In this document: positions 42,560-52,326 of the stretch, piece after piece
Layout: each line of letters starts with the position of its first letter
Position numbering within the stretch: the stretch's first letter is position 1
Assembly: GCA_965229115.1 (NCBI GenBank)
Contig: CBDDIR010000003.1
Location: forward strand, 3,224,001 to 3,288,000
Direction of reading: 5' to 3'
Length of the DNA stretch: 64,000 bases
From: UBA7672 sp965229115
GTDB taxonomy: Bacteria; Pseudomonadota; Alphaproteobacteria; Caulobacterales; Hyphomonadaceae
The notes under the pieces: generated by a model
The model's input: only the letters and a program-made list of their open reading frames with translations
Database searches by the model: none
What the model was told of the DNA's origin: nothing
Position numbers and translations under genes: made by a program

Positions 42560-43300
42560 CTACCTGCAGGAGTATTGGCCGCCGACATCCAGATGGAAGT
42601 GGTTGGCGTGGTCCGCATTGTAGTTCGGCCCAAGCGTCACATCGAACAGGCCGCAGGCCCGGTCGTGAACCTCACGCAGGAAGTCGCCCTTGGCGCCCTT
42701 GTCGCGGAAGTCCTTCAGCACCGAAATCTCGCGCCCGTCTTCCAGCACGAAGCCGGACACATCCACCGCCTTCGCGAACGCATGTTCCGACAGCCGCGCA
42801 TGTCCCGCCACGCGGCGGCACTGGAACGTGCCGAACGCCTTGATCTCTTTCACCGGCGAGCCGAGGATCTTCTCCGCCGCCGGGATCACGATGTGGCGCT
42901 CCCACAGATGCATCTTCGCTGCGAGATCGCAGGTCATCGCCATCTTGTCCGGCGCTTTCCATTGCGACATCGACGCGTCGACAACGACCGCTTCCTTGTA
43001 GCCGCACGCGCCTTCGTGCTGCCCGGGCTCGATCGTGAAATCGACGCCGGCAGCCGCCAGCGCATCGTGGCAGGCTTCCAGATTTTTGGAGAGGCCGGCC
43101 AGGCGCTTCACATCGCCCAGCGCGCCATACTTCTGCAGGTCGACGATCGCGCCCGCCCGCGCCGCGTCATAGGTCGGTCGCGCAAAACGCACCGTGCCAT
43201 TGGCGGCTTCCGCCATGCGCCAGTTGGCCAGCAGCAAGCCGGTCGTCAGGGCGATCATCACGCCGGCGCCGAGCGCGATAAAGGAATGGGACTTCTTCAT
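42560..43300 (-). CDS. Extensin-like (M15-fold) exported protein
   Basis: 246 aa. A single N-terminal membrane anchor or signal (FIALGAGVMIALTTGLLLANW). The extensin-like C domain begins at LEACHDALAAAGVDFT and shows GACGYKEAVVV, FQCRRV, SEHAFAKAVDVSGFVLEDGREI, FLREVHDRACGLFDVTLGPNYNADH split over two blocks, and NHFHLDV. The H-x6-D and H-x-H residues match the zinc ligands of M15 D-Ala-D-Ala peptidases, so a peptidoglycan role is plausible. It lies between murC and murB on the same strand, which supports that. Confidence 0.88.
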   Translation of the reverse strand: MKKSHSFIALGAGVMIALTTGLLLANWRMAEAANGTVRFARPTYDAARAGAIVDLQKYGALGDVKRLAGLSKNLEACHDALAAAGVDFTIEPGQHEGACGYKEAVVVDASMSQWKAPDKMAMTCDLAAKMHLWERHIVIPAAEKILGSPVKEIKAFGTFQCRRVAGHARLSEHAFAKAVDVSGFVLEDGREISVLKDFRDKGAKGDFLREVHDRACGLFDVTLGPNYNADHANHFHLDVGGQYSCR

Positions 43301-43428
43301 GCCAACAAGTCTGCAAACGAGGCGCCCCGCGCCACTTCTACACGATTAGGAAAAGCGCTCGCAAGGTTGCCGAAAACCTAACAACCACCGGCCCTTGCTG
43401 CGATGTAACGGTTAAGCGGGGCGGGCTG

Positions 43429-44505
43429 TTAACCTTCGTCGTCCGAGGTCAGCTCCAGGGTTCCGCCACGTTTTTCCTGCTGGCGGGCCCCTTCGAGGAT
43501 GCCGAGCAGCCCGTAATTGCCCTCGTGGCAGGCGTATTCGTAAACGGCCCCGGCCGCGGTCCGCATCGGCATCTCGCCCTTCCAGACCTGGCTGTACTGC
43601 TCCGGATCGTTGATCTCGAACTGATAGAGGATCACTCCATCCTCAGTCCGCGTGAACCGCTCGGTCATCGTCCCCTTGTCCGAGATATAGCCACGCTGCT
43701 GCGGATGAACGTTCTTCGTCTCGACGACCAGCGTGTTGCCCTCATACCAGCCCACGCTATCGCCCAACCACTTCTTGATCCCATCCGGATCGTGCTTAGC
43801 TTCAGCCTTGCTGGCGACGATCGGAATGATGCGGGCATCATGCACCATCTCCACCAGGATCATCGCATGTCCTGGCGACTGCACGATCTGGTAGGTGTTG
43901 TTGTAGAGCACGTTGTTCATCACCGGCCCGCCGGTGTTGCCGAAACCAACAAGGCAACGCTCGCCCACGCTACGCGACTCCGGTCCCTCGTAAGAGCGCG
44001 CAGCCGCCGCGGCAGCAGCCGCTGCATTGGTCGAAGCTCCACCCACCGGACCTTCATACCGCGCAGCGCCCTTGCCCGCCTTATACGGAATCTTCCCCGT
44101 CGCCGGCTCCGTGATCCACGACGAGCGCAGCTCACCGTTCACGATCGCGACGTGCGCACCGGGATCGACCCACACCGCGTTGTAGTTGCCCACCGGCGGC
44201 AGCGGCGCGCCCTTCTCCGGCGCACCCTCCTTCTGGTCCGTCGGCTTCAGCTCTTCCTTGGTGCGGATGTTGTTGTAGTCGCCATCCTCCAGCGCCTTCG
44301 CCTGAGCCGGCGTCAGCACCAGCGCATCCACGCCAGCCGGGCGCGTCATCTTGGTGATGGAGGAGTTGGTCCAGTTGCCCTGCAGGTCCGGCACGCCCCA
44401 GCTCGTCTTCGGCGGCGCGTAGCCAGCAGCCTGCGCGAGCGCGGCAGGCGCAGCGGCCAGACCAAGGGCAAGCAGACCCGCCCCAACCAACATGGACTTG
44501 CGCAT
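43429..44505 (-). CDS. Secreted 'PDLQGxW' family protein of unknown function
   Basis: 358 aa. Signal peptide ends at AALAQ. The mature start SWGVPDLQGNWTN, then GNYNAVWVDPGAH, RCLVGFGNTGGPVM, YQIVQSPGHAMILVEMVHDARIIPI, WLGDSVGWYEGNTLVVETKN, TERFTRTEDGVILYQFEINDPE and YEYACHEGNYGLLGIL follow a pattern I know from abundant uncharacterised secreted proteins in marine and soil bacteria; it has no named activity. A run of nine alanines is at about residue 160. It starts 145 bp after the murC stop and is codirectional with the cluster. Confidence 0.75.
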   Translation of the reverse strand: MRKSMLVGAGLLALGLAAAPAALAQAAGYAPPKTSWGVPDLQGNWTNSSITKMTRPAGVDALVLTPAQAKALEDGDYNNIRTKEELKPTDQKEGAPEKGAPLPPVGNYNAVWVDPGAHVAIVNGELRSSWITEPATGKIPYKAGKGAARYEGPVGGASTNAAAAAAAAARSYEGPESRSVGERCLVGFGNTGGPVMNNVLYNNTYQIVQSPGHAMILVEMVHDARIIPIVASKAEAKHDPDGIKKWLGDSVGWYEGNTLVVETKNVHPQQRGYISDKGTMTERFTRTEDGVILYQFEINDPEQYSQVWKGEMPMRTAAGAVYEYACHEGNYGLLGILEGARQQEKRGGTLELTSDDEG

Positions 44506-44649
44506 TCTACCTCTCCCGGACCCGAACAGCGCCTTGTGACGCTTTTATTGTGGCGATCAATGCCGCTGCGGAAGCGCGGGCACAAGCCCGTTCCGTTCAA
44601 CAAGCAGAGAACGTGGGAGACCGATGTCTCCGTCGGGACCGATCGGTAC

Positions 44650-46071
44650 TCAGCCCTTAAGGGCACGAAGATCATCGGCCAGCGAGTTTGCGAAGGAAGT
44701 GATGTCGCCCGCGCCCAGACAGACGACCATTTCATCCCCGGTTTTCACCGATTTTCTGATCTCGCCTGCAAGGCTTCCCAGCCCGTCAATTGCACGCGCC
44801 GAGCGATGGCCGTGATTGATCAGGCCCTTCACGAGGCTCTCGTGGCTGACACCGTCAATCGGCTGTTCGCCCGCCGCATAGACCGGCGCGATCAGCACTT
44901 CGTCGGCATCATTGAAGCAGGTCGAAAACTGCTCGAACAGATCGCGCAGGCGCGTGTAGCGGTGCGGCTGCACCACGGCGATCACCCGCTTGTCGCGGCC
45001 CTGCACGTCACGCGCGGCGCGCAGCACGGCCGCGATCTCCACCGGGTGGTGGCCGTAATCGTCGATGATGCGCACGCCGTTCCACTCGCCCACCGGCGTG
45101 AACCGGCGCTTCACGCCGCCGAACTTCGAAAGCGCCGCGCGGATCTGATCTTCCGTGCCGCCAAGCTCGCGCGCGACACCGATCGCGGCCAGCGAGTTCT
45201 GAACGTTGTGACGGCCAGCCATCGGCAGCTTGAGGCCGATCCAGCGCGTCTCTTCGCTTGCACCACGCGCACGCAGGACGAGATCGAAGGTCGAGCCTTC
45301 CGCTTCCGAACGGACGTTCACAGCCCACAGGTCCGATTGCGGGTTGAAGCCATAGGTGATGCGGCGGCGATCCGGGATGCGCGAGGCCAGCGCCTGCACT
45401 TCAGGATGGTCAGCGCAGAGAACGGCAAAGCCATAGAACGGCAGGTTCTCGACGAACGTATCGAAGCCCTTCCGCAGAGCCTCCATCGAGCCGTAGTGAT
45501 CCATGTGTTCCGGATCGATGTTGGTCACGATCGCAACGGTCGGGCGCAGCTTGGTGAACGTGCCGTCGCTCTCGTCGGCTTCCACCACCATCCACTCGCC
45601 CTGGCCCAGCTTGGCGTTCGAAGCGTAGGCGTTGATGACGCCGCCATTGATGACGGTCGGGTCGAGGCCGACGCCGTCCAGCAGCGCTGCTACCATCGAG
45701 GTCGTCGTCGTCTTGCCGTGTGTACCGGCGATGGCGACCGTCCATTTCAGGCGGATCAGTTCCGCCAGCATGTCGGCGCGGCGAACGACCGGGATCGCTT
45801 TCGCGCGGGCCGCATCGACTTCCGGGTTGCCGCCCTTGATGGCGGTCGAGATCACCAGCGCGCCTGCGCCTTCGATATTCTCGGCCTTGTGGCCGATCAT
45901 GATCTTGGCGCCGCGCTTGGCGAGCCGCGTCGCATTGGCGTTTTCCTTGATGTCCGAACCGGACACCTCATAGCCAAGGTTCAGCATCACCTCGGCGATG
46001 CCGGACATGCCAATGCCGCCAATGCCCACGAAGTGGACGGGACCCGTGTCGAAAGGAAGTGACTTACGCAT
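44650..46071 (-). CDS. murC: UDP-N-acetylmuramate--L-alanine ligase MurC
   Basis: 473 aa. Adds L-Ala to UDP-MurNAc. N-domain FVGIGGIGMSGIAEVML, ATP loop AGTHGKTTTTSM, central NIDPEHMDHYG, and C-domain YGHHPVEIAAVL and VVQPHRYTRLRDL are all MurC-specific. The start overlaps the murG stop by 8 bp. It is the last gene of the tight mraZ-murC series. Confidence 0.98.
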   Translation of the reverse strand: MRKSLPFDTGPVHFVGIGGIGMSGIAEVMLNLGYEVSGSDIKENANATRLAKRGAKIMIGHKAENIEGAGALVISTAIKGGNPEVDAARAKAIPVVRRADMLAELIRLKWTVAIAGTHGKTTTTSMVAALLDGVGLDPTVINGGVINAYASNAKLGQGEWMVVEADESDGTFTKLRPTVAIVTNIDPEHMDHYGSMEALRKGFDTFVENLPFYGFAVLCADHPEVQALASRIPDRRRITYGFNPQSDLWAVNVRSEAEGSTFDLVLRARGASEETRWIGLKLPMAGRHNVQNSLAAIGVARELGGTEDQIRAALSKFGGVKRRFTPVGEWNGVRIIDDYGHHPVEIAAVLRAARDVQGRDKRVIAVVQPHRYTRLRDLFEQFSTCFNDADEVLIAPVYAAGEQPIDGVSHESLVKGLINHGHRSARAIDGLGSLAGEIRKSVKTGDEMVVCLGAGDITSFANSLADDLRALKG

Positions 46072-47191
46072 CGCGCTTTCCTGTCACGCCAGCTGCCTGC
46101 TCGGCAAGGTCGGCGAGTTCGCGCGCCGCATTTGGCTTGCCCAATTGCCACGAGGCTTTCGCCCGCGCCTTGAGCACGCCAGCGTTGGAAATACGCTCCA
46201 GCAGCAGCGGGGCAAGCATGTCCGCCGTGAATTTTGGCTCCGGCACAACGTCGGCCGCCGCGCCCATCACCATGCCCTCGGCATTGGCGGTCTGGTGGTC
46301 GTCCATGGCGATGCCCAGCGGGATCAGGATGGCAGGCCGGCCGGCAACCGCCAGTTCGGTCACGGTCGAGGCGCCGGCGCGGGCGATGACCAGGTGAGCT
46401 GCAGCCAGACGATCCTGCATGTCCGAGAAGAAGCTCTCCACCGTCGCCTTCACGGCGGCGTCGCGATAGGCGGCGCGGACGGCTTCCACCTGCTCTTCCC
46501 GCGCCTGCTGCACCACCGTCAGGCGCGCGCGTTGGGCTTCGGGCAATTGAGCAATCGCCTGCGGGATGACTTCGCCGAACAGACGCGCGCCCTGGCTGCC
46601 GCCGGTGACGAGGATGTTCATCGGGCCAGCGTCCGTAAGGTCCGGATAAGGCTTGTCGCGCACCGCCTTGATCGGGTTGCGCACCGGATTGCCGACCACG
46701 CGCTTGCGGTCTTCAGCGGCGAGCGGCAGGCGGTCGAGACGATCGAAGCCGCAGGCGACGAACTTGGCCGCCTTCGCGAACAGCCGGTTCACGCGGCCGA
46801 GCACGGAGTTCTGTTCGTGGATGATGATCGGCAGGCCCATCGACCGCGCCGCCGACAGCGAGGGATAAGACGGATAGCCGCCGAAGCCCGCGATCAGCGA
46901 GGGCCGGGTCTTCTCGAAATTCTTGCGCGCTTCCGCCGTGCCCTTGCGCAGCTTCAGCGCCGAGGCGATCAGCTTGTGCGGCATCTTCGAGCCGAACGTT
47001 GCGGCGTCGACTTCCAGCCGCCAGTCGGCCGGGAAGTTGGTCGCGTACTTCTTGCCGCGCTCGTCCGTCACCAGTGCAATCGTCCAGCCGCGCGCGCGCA
47101 TCTCATCCGCGAAGGCCTGCGCCGGGAACATGTGTCCGCCGGTTCCGCCCGCCGCAATGACGACCAATGGCTTGGTGGAGGGAGAGGTCAT
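46064..47191 (-). CDS. murG: Lipid II synthase MurG
   Basis: 375 aa. A GT-B glycosyltransferase that adds GlcNAc to lipid I at the inner membrane face. Motifs: AAGGTGGHMFPAQAFADEM, AGFGGYPSYPSL, IIHEQNSVLGRVNRLF, ILVTGGSQGARLF, and RAGASTVTELAVAGRPAILIPL split near the acceptor site. Overlaps ftsW by four bases (ATGA). Confidence 0.98.
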   Translation of the reverse strand: MTSPSTKPLVVIAAGGTGGHMFPAQAFADEMRARGWTIALVTDERGKKYATNFPADWRLEVDAATFGSKMPHKLIASALKLRKGTAEARKNFEKTRPSLIAGFGGYPSYPSLSAARSMGLPIIIHEQNSVLGRVNRLFAKAAKFVACGFDRLDRLPLAAEDRKRVVGNPVRNPIKAVRDKPYPDLTDAGPMNILVTGGSQGARLFGEVIPQAIAQLPEAQRARLTVVQQAREEQVEAVRAAYRDAAVKATVESFFSDMQDRLAAAHLVIARAGASTVTELAVAGRPAILIPLGIAMDDHQTANAEGMVMGAAADVVPEPKFTADMLAPLLLERISNAGVLKARAKASWQLGKPNAARELADLAEQAAGVTGKRDA

Positions 47192-48327
47192 GCGTGTCTC
47201 AGATGAGAGAGGGAGGATTCAGGCTGCTTTCTGGTCAAGGCCAAAGCAAGGCCAAGCGTAAGGGCGCTGCCCAGAAGGGACGAACCGCCAGAGGAAATCA
47301 GCGGCAGGGTCATGCCCTTGGGCGGAATGAGCGACAGGTTCACCGACATGTTCACCGCCGCCTGCAGGCCGAAGATCGAGTACAAGCCCACACCCGCGGC
47401 ACGGCGATAAATGTCCTGGTGGCGCGAAGCATCCATCACGCCTTTGACGGTGATGACTGCGAACAGAAGCGTCAGGAACGTCAGCATGATCAAGCCGAAC
47501 TCTTCGCCCGCAACTGAATAGACGAAATCGGTATGCGCATCCGGCAGCACGCGCTTCACCGTGCCCTCACCCGGACCGACGCCGAACAACCCGCCCCGCT
47601 CGATCGCCTCGCGCGCGCGATCGATCTGGTAGGTGTCGTTCTGCGTGGGGTTCAGGAAGGAATCCACCCGCTGCCGGACGTGCGGCAGCAACGTATAGAG
47701 CGTCCAGCCCAACGCTGCGCCGCCAACTGTAAAGCCGGTCGCCCAGATCCACGGCAGGCCCGAGATGAAGAAGACGATGATGAAGCCAACTGTCAGCAGA
47801 GCCGATTGGCCGACATCCGGCTGAAGCAGCAGCAGGCCGACCGTCACGGCGTAGAACGCGAACGCAATGATCGCCCACGGCCCGCTCGGGAACTTGTCGC
47901 GCTGCGCCAGCAGCCATGCCGACAACACGATCAACGCCGGCTTGATGATCTCGGATGGCTGGAACGTCGTGCCCCACACGCGCAGCCAGCGCGTTGCGCC
48001 CTTGGCCTCGTGACCGAACATCAGGAGCGCTGCCATCATGAAGAAGCAGACGATAAAAAGGATTGCACAGATCCTGCGCGCCCAGACTTCGTCGACAGTC
48101 GAGGACACGACCAGCAGCAATGCGGACGCCACGACGAAGCCGGCATGGCGATAGACGAAGTGGAACGGGTCGGCATAGCCGATGCGCGCTGCAGCTGCAG
48201 GTCCGGCCGCCAGCGAGAGCACTAATCCCGCGCCAAGCAGGATCAACGCTGCCGCCATCAGGCCCTTGTCGACGGTCCGCCACCATTCAGCGAGCGGCGA
48301 TCGGTCAGACCTGCGAAAGACCTGCAT
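47188..48327 (-). CDS. ftsW: Septal glycosyltransferase FtsW (SEDS)
   Basis: 379 aa, about ten membrane helices. SEDS polymerase that works with FtsI. Visible are the large loop with FLNPTQNDTYQIDRAREAIERGG in two parts, GVGPGEGTVKRVLPDAHTDFVYSVAGEEFG (family G-x-G-x-G plus DFIFAVIAEE-like), and LIPPKGMTLPLISSGGSSLLG near the C-terminus. The order murD-ftsW-murG is standard. Confidence 0.97.
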   Translation of the reverse strand: MQVFRRSDRSPLAEWWRTVDKGLMAAALILLGAGLVLSLAAGPAAAARIGYADPFHFVYRHAGFVVASALLLVVSSTVDEVWARRICAILFIVCFFMMAALLMFGHEAKGATRWLRVWGTTFQPSEIIKPALIVLSAWLLAQRDKFPSGPWAIIAFAFYAVTVGLLLLQPDVGQSALLTVGFIIVFFISGLPWIWATGFTVGGAALGWTLYTLLPHVRQRVDSFLNPTQNDTYQIDRAREAIERGGLFGVGPGEGTVKRVLPDAHTDFVYSVAGEEFGLIMLTFLTLLFAVITVKGVMDASRHQDIYRRAAGVGLYSIFGLQAAVNMSVNLSLIPPKGMTLPLISSGGSSLLGSALTLGLALALTRKQPESSLSHLRHA

Positions 48328-48331
48328 GGCA

Positions 48332-49750
48332 TCACGCCGGTTCGGTGGGCGTGCGCCGCTTCACGAGACGGGCGGCTTCCTGGCGGAACGCCAGGCCGCG
48401 CTGCTCGAAGTCACGGAACTGGTCGAAGCTGGCGCAGGCCGGCGCGAAGAGAACGACCGCGCCTTCAACGCCGGACGCAAGCGCGTCGTCGAACGCCTGC
48501 TGCACAGCCACGTCGAGCGTGCGGCATTTCACATGGTCGAGCTTGCCCGTCAGCGTGCGGGAGAACGCCTCGGTGGACTCGCCGATGAGATAGGCCTTCT
48601 TGATCTGGCCGAAGAGCGGGGCGAGATCGTCGATCCCCTCTTCCTTCGGACGGCCGCCGACAATCCACCAGGCATTCGGGAAGGCGCGGATCGCCTGCTC
48701 GGCAGCCTGAGCATTGGTGGCCTTCGAGTCGTTGACGAAGCGCACACCCTGGATGACGCCGATCATCTCGAGGCGATGCGGCAGGCCCGGGAAGGTGTCG
48801 ATCGCAGCAAGGATATCGCCGGCATCGAGACCCAGCGCGCGACAGGCAGCATAGGCCGCAGCCGCGTTCTGATGGTTATGGCGGCCCGGAAGCGCGCGCG
48901 CCTTGGTGATATCGACCGGATGCTCTGCGCGGCCAGACATCGAGTCCTGCAGCATGCCGTCCAGCACAGCCACGCCGCGGCCGAGGCCATACTCGGCGGA
49001 TATCGGGATCACTTTGCGAAGGCCTTCGCACGAGAGCTGCGTTGCCATCACGCCCGAGCGCGTGTCGTCCACACCGATGATGGCGTAGTCGTCAGGGCCC
49101 TGATTGCGGAAGATGCGACGCTTGGCGTTGACATAGCCGTCCATACCGCCATGGCGCGAGAGATGGTCCGGCGAGATGTTGAGCATCACCGCCACGTCGC
49201 AGCGCAGGCTTTCAGCGAGGTCGAGCTGATAGCTCGACAGCTCCAGCACATAGATCGCCGAGCCGTGCAGCTTTTCAAGGTCAAGCACGCCGACGCCGAT
49301 ATTGCCGCCAACGCGGACATCCTTGCCGCACGACTTGAGGATGTGGCCGATCAGCGCCGTGGTTGTCGACTTGCCGTTGGTGCCGGTGATGCCGACGATG
49401 CGCGGGCGTTCGAAATCCTTCAGCTCGTTCACGGCGCGCGCGAACAATTCCATGTCGCCGATGACCGGCACGCCGACCATCTGCGCCATGCGCACGAAGC
49501 GGTGCGGCTCGGGGAATTTCAGCGGGATGCCCGGCGAGAGCACCAGCGCCGCGAAATTCTGCCAATCACGGCGGCCGAGATCGACCAGAGGCACGCCGGC
49601 AGCTTCGGCGGCCTTGCGGGCGGCTTCGTTCTCGTCCCACGCACACACGCGGGCCCCGCCGGCCATGAGGGCTCGGGCGGTCGCGATACCAGACCTGCCA
49701 AGGCCCAGTACGGCGACGTCCCTTCCCTCGAATGTGCGAACAGGGATCAC
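48332..49750 (-). CDS. murD: UDP-MurNAc-L-alanine--D-glutamate ligase MurD
   Basis: 472 aa. N-domain VAVLGLGRSGIATARAL, ATP loop GITGTNGKSTTTALIG, LNISPDHLSRHGGMDGYVNAKRRIF in two parts, and C-domain VRFVNDSKATNAQAAEQAI with WIVGGRPKEEGID. It ends 4 bp before ftsW and starts 7 bp after mraY. Confidence 0.98.
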   Translation of the reverse strand: MIPVRTFEGRDVAVLGLGRSGIATARALMAGGARVCAWDENEAARKAAEAAGVPLVDLGRRDWQNFAALVLSPGIPLKFPEPHRFVRMAQMVGVPVIGDMELFARAVNELKDFERPRIVGITGTNGKSTTTALIGHILKSCGKDVRVGGNIGVGVLDLEKLHGSAIYVLELSSYQLDLAESLRCDVAVMLNISPDHLSRHGGMDGYVNAKRRIFRNQGPDDYAIIGVDDTRSGVMATQLSCEGLRKVIPISAEYGLGRGVAVLDGMLQDSMSGRAEHPVDITKARALPGRHNHQNAAAAYAACRALGLDAGDILAAIDTFPGLPHRLEMIGVIQGVRFVNDSKATNAQAAEQAIRAFPNAWWIVGGRPKEEGIDDLAPLFGQIKKAYLIGESTEAFSRTLTGKLDHVKCRTLDVAVQQAFDDALASGVEGAVVLFAPACASFDQFRDFEQRGLAFRQEAARLVKRRTPTEPA

Positions 49751-49757
49751 TGTGGCC

Positions 49758-50888
49758 TTACCTCAGACGCAGGGTGGCAAGGCCGGCAAGCGCCAGCAGG
49801 AAGGCGATGATCCAAAAGCGGATGACCACGGTCGATTCCGACCAGCCCAGCTTCTCGAAGTGGTGGTGGATCGGCGCCATGAGGAAGACGCGCTTCTTGG
49901 TCGTCTTGTACGAGATGACCTGGATGATCACCGACAGCGCTTCCAGCAGGAACAGGCCGCCGACGATCGCCAGGACGATCTCGTGCTTCACGCACACAGC
50001 CATCGCGCCAAGGCAGCCGCCCAGAGCGAGCGAGCCGGTGTCGCCCATGAAGATCTTCGCAGGCGGCGTGTTGTACCAGAGGAAGCCCAGACCGCCGCCC
50101 ACCAGCGCGCCCATAACCACGGCCAGCTCGGCCGTGCCCGGCGTCGGCGGCAGCAGGAGGTAATCGGCAAAGCGCGGCGTACCGGTCGCGTAGGCGATGA
50201 AGCCGAACGTCGCACCCGCGATCATCACCGGACCAATGGCGAGGCCATCGAGACCGTCGGTGAAGTTCACGGCGTTGCCTGCACCCACGATCACGAACGC
50301 GCCGAACGCGATGAAGCCGTAGATCGTCAGGTCGAACATGAAGTCCTTGAGGAACGGCAGGGCGAGGCCCGTCGCGAAGCCCGGTTGTGGCGTCGAGGCG
50401 AGCGTACCGGCGGCCAGCGCGGCCTCGGTCGTTACCTGCGCGTACTGCGACGCCCAGAAGACGGCGATCGCCGCGATCACGAATTCCATGAGCAGGCGGA
50501 CCTTGCCGGAGAGGCCGGCCGTGCCCTTCTTGGTCACCTTCTGATAGTCGTCGATGAAACCGACGCCGCAGAAGCCGACCGTCACAAACAGGACGATCCA
50601 GACGTACTGGTTCTTGAGGTCGGCCCAGAACAGCGTACCCGACAAGATGCCGAACATGATGAGGAAGCCCCCCATCGTCGGCGTGCCTTTTTTCGATTGA
50701 TGGCTTTCCGGACCGTCCGTGCGGATGGGCTGACCCTTGCCCTGCTTCTTACGCAGCCAGAGGATCAGCGGGTGGCCGAACAGCAGCGTAAGGATCAGGC
50801 CCGTCGCGAGCGCAAGCGCAACGCGGAAGGTGATGAAACTGAACAGGTTCATCGCGCCCTGATAGGGCGAGAGGAGTTCGTACAGCAT
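49758..50888 (-). CDS. mraY: Phospho-MurNAc-pentapeptide transferase MraY
   Basis: 376 aa, ten membrane helices. Makes lipid I. Motifs: KKGTPTMGGFLIM, GFIDDYQKVTKK, GAGNAVNFTDGLDGLAIGP, FMGDTGSLALGG, and APIHHHFEKLGWSES. Length is the usual 360-380. It lies one base after the murF stop. Confidence 0.98.
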   Translation of the reverse strand: MLYELLSPYQGAMNLFSFITFRVALALATGLILTLLFGHPLILWLRKKQGKGQPIRTDGPESHQSKKGTPTMGGFLIMFGILSGTLFWADLKNQYVWIVLFVTVGFCGVGFIDDYQKVTKKGTAGLSGKVRLLMEFVIAAIAVFWASQYAQVTTEAALAAGTLASTPQPGFATGLALPFLKDFMFDLTIYGFIAFGAFVIVGAGNAVNFTDGLDGLAIGPVMIAGATFGFIAYATGTPRFADYLLLPPTPGTAELAVVMGALVGGGLGFLWYNTPPAKIFMGDTGSLALGGCLGAMAVCVKHEIVLAIVGGLFLLEALSVIIQVISYKTTKKRVFLMAPIHHHFEKLGWSESTVVIRFWIIAFLLALAGLATLRLR

Positions 50889-50889
50889 G

Positions 50890-52326
50890 CTACGCCCCTG
50901 ACGCTTTCTGCGAGGAGGCGGCGCTTTCGCTCATCTGTCTGAGCGCCGTTCCTACCTTCGCCATGCCGGATGCATTCGAGCCTTTGATCAAGATGGCGTC
51001 GCCGGGTTCTAACCAGGATTTCACCTGATCAGCCGCTTCCACCGGACCTGTGACATGAACGACTCGCATCGATTGGTCGCGGGCGGTCAGCGCATCGGCC
51101 AGATGCTTCATCTCACCGCCCGAAAGAACCGCCGCCGAAACCTTCGCAGCGATGATGGAAGACGCGAGATTGGCGTGCATCGCAGCGCTGCCCTCTCCGA
51201 GTTCCTTCATCTCGCCAAGCGCGACAATCTTGCGGCCCGGACGGCGCGCGAAACCTTCGATCGCGGCGCGCATGGATTCAGGATTGGCGTTGTAGGCGTC
51301 ATCGACCAGCGTCGCTTCGCCGCCGTTCGGCAGCTTCAGTGTCTCTGCGACACCACGTCCCGCCGGCGGCGCATAACCCGACAGCGCTTCGGCTGCCTGA
51401 TGCGGCGGCACGCCTGCGACAACTGCAGCGAGAACCGCCAGCGCGGCGTTGGCCGCCCAGTGTTCGCCCACTGCGTTGAGTTTCACGACAACCAGATCGC
51501 CCATGACATCAATCGCGATGCGCGACGTCATGCCATCCGTTTCATATGTGACAGGCGTGGCGCTCGCCGGCCCGCGCGCGCCGCCATAGGTCAGCACGTC
51601 CGCGCTGGGTTGCAGCGTCTCGGCGTGGCGCTTCAGCTTGGCGAAGAAATAATCCTTCTCCGGCAGGATCGCCGTACCGCCCGGCTCAAGGCCCGCGAAG
51701 ATCTGACCCTTCTCGTCAGCCACGGCATCGACCGAGCCCATGCCCTGCAGGTGGGCGGGCGCGACGCGGGTGATCATGGAGATATGCGGGCGCACCATTT
51801 TCGAGCGCGGGGCGATCTCGCCCGGCGTGTTCATGCCGATCTCGAAGATCGCACGCTCCGTCTCGCGCGGCATGCGGGCGAGCGTCAGCGGAACGCCCCA
51901 GTGATTGTTGAACGACTTGTCGGACCAGTGCGCCTTGCCCACAGCGCGATAGATGCGCGCCAGCATTTCCTTCACCGAGGTCTTGCCGACTGAACCGGTG
52001 ACCGCCGAGATCACGCCGGAGTTCCGCGCGCGAGCCGCAAGGCCCATCTTCTCGAGACCGTCGAGCACGTCGCCGACCATCAGGCCCGGATGACCGCCCA
52101 GAACATCTCGAGCGACAAGCGCTGCTTCGGCGCCAGCAGCAAATGCATTGCCGACGAAGTCATGGCCATCGCGCACGTCTTTCAGTGCAACGAACAGATC
52201 GCCAGGCTGCAGCGAGCGCGTGTCGATCGACACGCCATTGATCGCCCAGGTTCCGAGCGCTTTGCCGCCCGAGGCCTTCTCGGCCTCTTCGGATGTCCAC
52301 AGCGGGGAGTTCGACGGATCAGCCAT
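50890..52326 (-). CDS. murF: UDP-MurNAc-tripeptide--D-Ala-D-Ala ligase MurF
   Basis: 478 aa. Adds the Ddl product to UDP-MurNAc-tripeptide. N-domain INGVSIDTRSLQPGDLFVALK, ATP loop VTGSVGKTSVKEML, NNHWGVPLTLARMP, and VDDAYNANPESMRAAIEGF. The start at MADPSNSPLW overlaps the murE stop by 8 bp; the longer open frame adds a basic, non-conserved leader and is not used. Confidence 0.97.
   Translation of the reverse strand: MADPSNSPLWTSEEAEKASGGKALGTWAINGVSIDTRSLQPGDLFVALKDVRDGHDFVGNAFAAGAEAALVARDVLGGHPGLMVGDVLDGLEKMGLAARARNSGVISAVTGSVGKTSVKEMLARIYRAVGKAHWSDKSFNNHWGVPLTLARMPRETERAIFEIGMNTPGEIAPRSKMVRPHISMITRVAPAHLQGMGSVDAVADEKGQIFAGLEPGGTAILPEKDYFFAKLKRHAETLQPSADVLTYGGARGPASATPVTYETDGMTSRIAIDVMGDLVVVKLNAVGEHWAANAALAVLAAVVAGVPPHQAAEALSGYAPPAGRGVAETLKLPNGGEATLVDDAYNANPESMRAAIEGFARRPGRKIVALGEMKELGEGSAAMHANLASSIIAAKVSAAVLSGGEMKHLADALTARDQSMRVVHVTGPVEAADQVKSWLEPGDAILIKGSNASGMAKVGTALRQMSESAASSQKASGA

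Noticed and set aside
43361..43440. CtrA site before the extensin-like gene (TTAA...TTAAC at 43412-43434)
   Set aside because: The spacing is 13 bp, not 7.
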